Assembly (NCBI GenBank): GCA_020353115.1
Contig: CP070687.1
Coordinates: 158,382-168,649 of the forward strand
Source: Bacteroidales bacterium
GTDB lineage: Bacteria; Bacteroidota; Bacteroidia; Bacteroidales; VadinHA17
Length of the DNA stretch: 10,268 nucleotides
Direction: 5' to 3'
The translations under genes and the position numbers were made by a program. The notes under the pieces were generated by a model that worked only from the letters and a program-made list of their open reading frames with translations, did no database searches and had not been told where the DNA came from. Position 1 is the stretch's first letter, and every line of letters starts with the position of its first letter. Positions 7,236-10,268 of the stretch are shown here, piece by piece.

Positions 7236-8369
7236 ATGATGCTGAAACCTGATGTTGATCATTCCTTTGTTTATTCTCTTTATAGGGATATGATCAAGTA
7301 CAAAATCAATTATGGTTATCGTGGTATCTTTACACAGCCTGTCTCAGATGGCCTGATAGCATTTGCCCATAGTATATTTGATATATCCGAAGTAAGCCGA
7401 AAGACCAAAAAGAGGGTCTTTTATATTCTTGTTGAATGCGTTCAGAACATTACCAGACACCAGGAACTGCCCGAGGAAAAACCACTCGAAAGCACCGGAA
7501 TATTTTTTATCCAAAGTGCCGGGGAGAAGTATAATATTTCTCAGGGGAATATAATCCAGAATGAGCATATCAATTCATTGAAGGAAAAACTTGACAATAT
7601 AAATAACCTGGATAAAGAAGAACTAAAAATTTATTATAAGACAGCATTGCGGGATTCCGTTATTTCGCGAAAGGGTGGTGCCGGTTTGGGATTAATTGAA
7701 ATTGCCCGCAAATCAGGAAATAAGATCCGTTTTAAGTTCAGAAAAATTAACGACCGGTATTCTTTCTTTTTTATGGATACCCTGATTTGCGATCATGCAG
7801 TTCCGGAATCGTCTGCTTCGATGGACTTTTATGGGATTGATATCATCGATGAACTCATGCAGGTTCTCGGGGAAAATAACGTTAATCTCGTCTATTGCAG
7901 TCAGTTTTCAGGGCAAAGAGCCTTTGATATGCTGGATATTATTGAAAACCTGAAAATGAGCAGAAACCAGAAATATGTGGTTAAAAAACGAATTTTCAGC
8001 GTACTGGTCGAAATGCTGCAGAATATATCACAACATGGAATTGACCTGGAAGGATTTGAAGGGAAAACCGGAATATTAATGGTCGGGACTGAAGGAAATT
8101 CAAATAAGATTATTACTGGTAATATTATCAGAAAAGAGGAGGAGGGGGCAATGAGAAAACATTTGGATCATATTAATGATTTGAATGATAATGAGCTGGA
8201 AGACCTTTTCGTTCAAAAACTTACAGATGATGATTTTTCCAATCCGTTAAAAAACGGGATGGGATTAATTGATATGCGAATAAAAAGCGGGAAACCACTG
8301 GTTTATGACATTATACCTGTCGATGATAATTATTCCTTTCTCTCCATTCAGGTGACGATCGATCATTAG
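7236..8369 (+). CDS. Tandem SiaB-like (DUF6272) protein kinase, two fused domains
   Basis: This 377-residue cytosolic protein consists of two copies of the SiaB/DUF6272 domain, a GHKL-type ATP-binding fold related to anti-sigma-factor kinases. Each half is about 185 residues, the size of a single SiaB. Copy 1 (about 10-184) has an N-box with Glu67, Asn71 and His75 (ECVQNITRH) and a glycine-rich ATP-lid, GGAGLGLIEIARKSG (147-161). Copy 2 (about 198-375) has Glu259, Asn263 and His267 (EMLQNISQH) and a reduced lid, NGMGLIDMRIKSG (340-352), which loses the first two glycines. Both share the spacer pattern GNII, then a D/N-rich HINDL-like helix. Known for the family: SiaB phosphorylates SiaC, and the next gene encodes a SiaC. 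So this is probably the SiaC kinase; the weaker second lid suggests one copy may be regulatory or bind a second SiaC. A second ATG follows directly at 7239; no Shine-Dalgarno site. Confidence 0.85.
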   Translation: MMLKPDVDHSFVYSLYRDMIKYKINYGYRGIFTQPVSDGLIAFAHSIFDISEVSRKTKKRVFYILVECVQNITRHQELPEEKPLESTGIFFIQSAGEKYNISQGNIIQNEHINSLKEKLDNINNLDKEELKIYYKTALRDSVISRKGGAGLGLIEIARKSGNKIRFKFRKINDRYSFFFMDTLICDHAVPESSASMDFYGIDIIDELMQVLGENNVNLVYCSQFSGQRAFDMLDIIENLKMSRNQKYVVKKRIFSVLVEMLQNISQHGIDLEGFEGKTGILMVGTEGNSNKIITGNIIRKEEEGAMRKHLDHINDLNDNELEDLFVQKLTDDDFSNPLKNGMGLIDMRIKSGKPLVYDIIPVDDNYSFLSIQVTIDH

Positions 8370-8383
8370 GAAAAACAAAAGGA

Positions 8384-8755
8384 ATGAAACCACTGATTGT
8401 TGAACCTACCATTGAAACGCCAAAAATAACATTAAATCCGGAAGCAAATGTATTTGAAATATCCGGTCAGTCCCTGCCGGAAAATGCTTTGGAGTTTTAT
8501 CTTCCCGTCGTCAGCTGGCTTGAGCAATACAGTCATCATCCTAATCCGGTAACGGAATTCAACTTCCGGCTGGAATATTTTAATACCGCCAGTTCAAGAA
8601 TGATTTTCAAGGTTTTATCCGTTCTTAAGAGCATTTCGACAGAGCACAAGGTAAACCTGAAATGGTATTACCATAGAGAGGATCCGGATATGCTTGCCTC
8701 AGGGAAACGATTTGCCAGATTAGTAACGACCGATTTTGAATTTATTGAATCCTGA
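8384..8755 (+). CDS. siaC: SiaC-family regulatory phosphoprotein (DUF1987)
   Basis: This 123-residue protein matches the SiaC/DUF1987 family over its whole length. Marks are ETPKITLNPEANVFEISGQS near the start, SLPENALEFYLPVVSWLEQY (30-49), the core FNFRLEYFNTASSRM (59-73) and the C-terminal KWYYHREDPDMLASG. In Pseudomonas aeruginosa, SiaC is switched by phosphorylation of Thr68 by the kinase SiaB and dephosphorylation by SiaA; unphosphorylated SiaC binds and activates the diguanylate cyclase SiaD. Here the residue in YFNTASS is also number 68, so the site is kept in place and in number. The gene starts 14 nt after the tandem SiaB-like gene and is surely in its operon. No phosphatase or GGDEF gene is in the window, so the output partner is unknown. 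The start is supported by the family N-terminus. Confidence 0.93.
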   Translation: MKPLIVEPTIETPKITLNPEANVFEISGQSLPENALEFYLPVVSWLEQYSHHPNPVTEFNFRLEYFNTASSRMIFKVLSVLKSISTEHKVNLKWYYHREDPDMLASGKRFARLVTTDFEFIES

Positions 8756-8757
8756 CT

Positions 8758-9186
8758 CTAACGGTTCCTGCCGCTTTTTTTCAATTTTGTTTTATCCGTT
8801 TCCAGATTCATCTTTTTCCAGCCGGTAATTCCTTCCTTGAGGATGTATACGTATACGAATCCCTTATCGTGTAAAAGATCACATGCCTTACTGCTCCTGA
8901 AATCTTCCTTGCAGTAGAAGAATAGATGCTGTTCCAGGTCAAGCGTATCCGCAATACGGAATAACTCCTCACTATTTCTTGCTAAAATGGCATCAGGTAT
9001 TCGTTCTCTCCGGAATTCATAAAACGTTCTTACATCTATCAATACGTGATTCGGTGACAGTTTCATCTGGATATAAAATTCATGGGGATCCAGTTTGAGA
9101 CAGGATTGTTGCGGAGGATCCTGTCCTGAAGCCGGAAGGAGAAGTAAAGACAGGAGAATGGTAACCTGGGATTTAATATGAAACAT
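8758..9186 (-). CDS. Exported rhodanese-like domain protein
   Basis: This 142-residue protein has an export signal (hydrophobic core about 8-17, likely cut after Ser20-Gly21 or Gln22) and one rhodanese domain of about 100 residues. Rhodanese marks are VLIDVRTFYEF (48-58), with Asp51 and Arg53, then IPDA, where most members have GHIPGA, and the active-site loop YCKEDFRSSKAC, where Cys92 would carry the persulfide and Arg97 completes the CX4R loop. The last motif is YVYILKEGITGWKK, like the common V..L.GG...W. Such exported single-domain rhodaneses are thought to handle sulfane sulfur or to bind partners in the periplasm; the substrate here is unknown. It is convergent with siaC, their stops being 2 nt apart, so it belongs to another transcript. 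No Shine-Dalgarno site. A basic tail (KTKLKKSGRNR) ends the protein. Confidence 0.85.
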   Translation of the reverse strand: MFHIKSQVTILLSLLLLPASGQDPPQQSCLKLDPHEFYIQMKLSPNHVLIDVRTFYEFRRERIPDAILARNSEELFRIADTLDLEQHLFFYCKEDFRSSKACDLLHDKGFVYVYILKEGITGWKKMNLETDKTKLKKSGRNR

Positions 9187-9243
9187 ACGGTCGATTGATG
9201 ATTGGTTTGGTTACAGAATTCAGCCAGGGATATGACTGCCAGG

Positions 9244-9251
9244 CAAATATA
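9244..9251 (-). promoter_or_regulatory. Candidate -7 promoter box of the rhodanese gene
   Basis: On the minus strand TATATTTG matches TAnnTTTG and lies 57 nt before the start codon at 9186. The nearest TTTG upstream on that strand (9279-9282) is 27 nt away instead of 19-21, so only the -7 half is convincing. The 153-nt gap between the rhodanese and DUF134 genes (9187-9339) holds nothing else I can support. Confidence 0.35.
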
Positions 9252-9339
9252 TAAAAAAGACCTGGAATTTATTTTATCCAAAGGAACGGAGCCAGATACC
9301 TCAGTAATGTTCTGCAAACCGCGAGACACAGCCCGGGAT

Positions 9340-9912
9340 TCATTCCCTCATAAGAGTAATGTCGCATTTCGGACATTTCAGCTGGTAACATGGTGTTCCG
9401 GCTTGATGAGGTATTCTATAACCACAACCGAGGCAAATGCATGCATCCGGCCGCCCTCTTTTCCGGTTGTATGCACCTGTTCCAAATCCGGTTTTCCAGT
9501 TTCTCAGCGTTTTATTAATATGTTCAATATCCATTGATTTGCAGTGGAGACACTTTTTCTTAGAATCAAAATCAAGGTAGAACAGATGATAACACGAATT
9601 GCATCTGAACCACTGTTTATCCAGCATGACCTTTCCTCCTTCAACAACAATCTGAATTCCTTCCACAAATGCACGGGCCAGTTTTTTCCTCAGATGATCG
9701 TAAATACGCGTGAAGGTCGGCCGGGAAATATCCATCCTTTCCGCAGCTTCGGCATGAGTTAGATTCTCATAATCGGCAAGCTTTAACGCCTCGAATTCTT
9801 CAAACTGGATGGATATGAAATCCTTGCCGGATGATGGAATACCAAAGGGTTTAAAACCCCTCAGCAATGGCGGATTCTTCATTTTCCGGAACTGTTTTGG
9901 ACGTGGCGACAT
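9340..9912 (-). CDS. DUF134/UPF0251 HTH protein with cysteine-rich metal-binding tail
   Basis: Starting at 9912 the protein has 190 residues. Residues 1-95 are a DUF134 (UPF0251) domain: MSPRPK start, FKPFGIP (20-26), FEEFEALKLADYENL (37-51), and a helix-turn-helix of sigma-70 region-4 type, HAEAAERMDISRPTFTRI (53-70). The tail has two cysteine modules: CX2C...CX2C (Cys104, 107, 121, 124), a zinc-ribbon or rubredoxin-like knuckle, and a second cluster (Cys158, 160, 163, 175, 180, 183) in CICLGCGYRIPH...CPKC. The latter resembles a short motif seen in small proteins associated with iron-molybdenum-cofactor-type (NifX/NifB-like) genes. Probably a metal- or Fe-S-responsive regulator; its targets are unknown. 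The frame extends to an ATG at 9975, but that would place the start inside the promoter, and family proteins begin with M(S)PRP, so 9912 is chosen. Confidence 0.85.
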   Translation of the reverse strand: MSPRPKQFRKMKNPPLLRGFKPFGIPSSGKDFISIQFEEFEALKLADYENLTHAEAAERMDISRPTFTRIYDHLRKKLARAFVEGIQIVVEGGKVMLDKQWFRCNSCYHLFYLDFDSKKKCLHCKSMDIEHINKTLRNWKTGFGTGAYNRKRGRPDACICLGCGYRIPHQAGTPCYQLKCPKCDITLMRE

Positions 9913-9927
9913 GGTAAAAGAATATAA

Positions 9928-9941
9928 TAAACATATGTTCA
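9928..9941. promoter_or_regulatory. Operator-like inverted repeat at the transcription start of the DUF134 gene
   Basis: TAAACATATGTTCA has a perfect 10-bp palindromic core, AACATATGTT (9930-9939). Read on the minus strand (TGAACATATGTTTA) it matches the neighbouring site at 9954-9967 in 11 of 14 positions. It lies just downstream of the -7 box, where the transcript should start. The centres of the two sites are 26 bp apart. It is a likely repressor site, perhaps for the DUF134 protein itself. Confidence 0.45.
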
Positions 9942-9944
9942 ATA

Positions 9945-9976
9945 CAAATATAGTGAACATTAGTTCATAATCCAAA
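9945..9976 (-). promoter_or_regulatory. Bacteroidota-type promoter of the DUF134 gene
   Basis: On the minus strand TTTG (9976-9973) is followed after exactly 20 nt by TATATTTG (9952-9945). This matches the Bacteroidota housekeeping promoter (TTTG, 19-21 nt, TAnnTTTG) in every position. Transcription should begin near 9938, giving a leader of about 25 nt before the ATG at 9912. It is the best promoter in the window and decides the start codon of the gene. Confidence 0.75.
9954..9967. promoter_or_regulatory. Operator-like inverted repeat between the -33 and -7 boxes
   Basis: TGAACATTAGTTCA has arms TGAAC and GTTCA around ATTA. It fills most of the 20-nt spacer of the DUF134 promoter, so a protein bound there would block RNA polymerase. 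It resembles the site at 9928-9941. Together they suggest a dimeric repressor with two sites, possibly autoregulation. Confidence 0.5.
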
Positions 9977-10026
9977 TATAGTTGTTGCCCTATCTGCCAT
10001 GTTGTTCAGATTTCAGTTGAATAAAC

Positions 10027-10057
10027 TTTAACGGTTACATTTAATGCATTATCTTTG
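10027..10057 (+). promoter_or_regulatory. Candidate promoter of the ComF-like gene
   Basis: TTTA (10027-10030), one base off TTTG, is followed after 19 nt by TATCTTTG (10050-10057), an exact TAnnTTTG match. Transcription would begin near 10064 and leave a leader of about 118 nt before the ATG at 10182. It is divergent from the DUF134 promoter. Within that leader I see only weak hairpins (for example GATCTCAC...GTGATC at 10121-10138) and nothing I can name. Confidence 0.45.
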
Positions 10058-10181
10058 GATGGCAATTAAGACGAAGCAACTTACCGGGTAGACTGGCATC
10101 CTGGCGGTTTTGAATGCACCGATCTCACAGGGGTGATCCAGTTGAAAACTGTTCCATACCCGAAAAGGGAATGTTAGCGGA

Positions 10182-10268
10182 ATGAAAGCGCTTGTTCATT
10201 ATATTGAAGATTTTATAGGCCTTCTTTATCCTGATATTTGTGTTGCGTGTGGAAGAAGTTTGTACCGT
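10182..10268 (+). CDS. comF: ComF-family protein, N-terminal fragment (3' end outside the window)
   Basis: Only the first 29 residues are present. They read MKALVHYIEDFIGLLYPDICVACGRSLYR, which is the typical opening of ComF proteins: a short amphipathic helix, the motif LLYPDICVACG and the first CX2C pair of the N-terminal zinc-finger region (Cys20 and Cys23). The phosphoribosyltransferase-like domain that defines the family lies beyond the window. ComF is needed for DNA uptake during natural transformation in some bacteria; in Bacteroidota the gene is widespread and its role is less clear. A possible ribosome-binding site, AAAAGGGA (10163-10170), lies 11 nt before the ATG. A four-codon frame (ATG 10171, TGA 10183-10185) overlaps the start. 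Recognition rests on few residues but a distinctive pattern. Confidence 0.7.
   Translation, partial: MKALVHYIEDFIGLLYPDICVACGRSLYR

Noticed and set aside
8762..8781. Possible terminator after siaC (CGG-N6-CCG followed by seven T)
   Set aside because: The stem is only three base pairs and lies inside the coding end of the rhodanese gene.
9261..9283. Imperfect hairpin CCTGGA...TCC-AA-AGG as terminator of the DUF134 gene
   Set aside because: Short stem with a two-base bulge, AT-only loop and about 55 nt from the stop; the T-run on the minus strand is next to it but the pairing is too weak to call.
9202..9537. Plus-strand open frame of 111 codons across the DUF134 gene end
   Set aside because: It is the shadow of the well-supported minus-strand DUF134 gene, and its peptide shows no recognisable family.
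9913..9975. N-terminal extension of the DUF134 frame to an ATG at 9975
   Set aside because: The extra 21 residues would be read from the -33/-7 promoter and operator region, and family members begin with M(S)PRP at 9912.

Overview
The window looks like chromosomal DNA of a member of the Bacteroidota. Reasons: moderately AT-rich coding sequence, most start codons without a Shine-Dalgarno sequence, several matches to the Bacteroidota promoter form (-33 TTTG, -7 TAnnTTTG), and protein families and variants that I associate with that phylum (an RND pump with extra membrane segments, and a SiaB/SiaC pair). No RNA gene, insertion sequence, CRISPR array or prophage sign was seen. I cannot name a genus.

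Layout. (1) 1-6077, plus strand: the end of a gene that is probably a TetR-type regulator, then a complete tripartite efflux operon: TolC-like outer-membrane factor, lipoprotein membrane-fusion protein and a 1157-residue RND permease. The joints are tight (1 nt gap, 17 nt gap, 4 nt ATGA overlap), so the four genes are probably co-transcribed, with the regulator controlling the pump. (2) 6237-7004: a stand-alone SAM-dependent methyltransferase behind a 159-nt spacer full of short inverted repeats. (3) 7099-8755: an unannotated 32-codon ORF with a good ribosome-binding site and a membrane-like peptide, then a two-gene signalling module: a protein made of two fused SiaB-like kinase domains, and a SiaC-like phosphoprotein that keeps the known phosphorylation-site threonine at residue 68. 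(4) 8758-9186, minus strand: an exported rhodanese-like protein, convergent with siaC and only 2 nt away. (5) 9340-9912, minus strand: a DUF134/UPF0251 DNA-binding protein with a two-part cysteine-rich tail. Its promoter fits the Bacteroidota consensus exactly (TTTG, 20 nt, TAtaTTTG), and two related 14-bp inverted repeats overlie it, which suggests autoregulation. (6) 10182-10268, plus strand: the first 29 codons of a ComF-like gene, divergent from the DUF134 gene.

Most interesting parts: the tandem SiaB fusion next to SiaC, with no SiaA phosphatase or SiaD diguanylate cyclase in view; the small ORF in front of it; and the DUF134 metal-binding architecture with its paired operators. The efflux operon is ordinary in layout, but the pump's proton-relay residues and membrane topology differ from AcrB.
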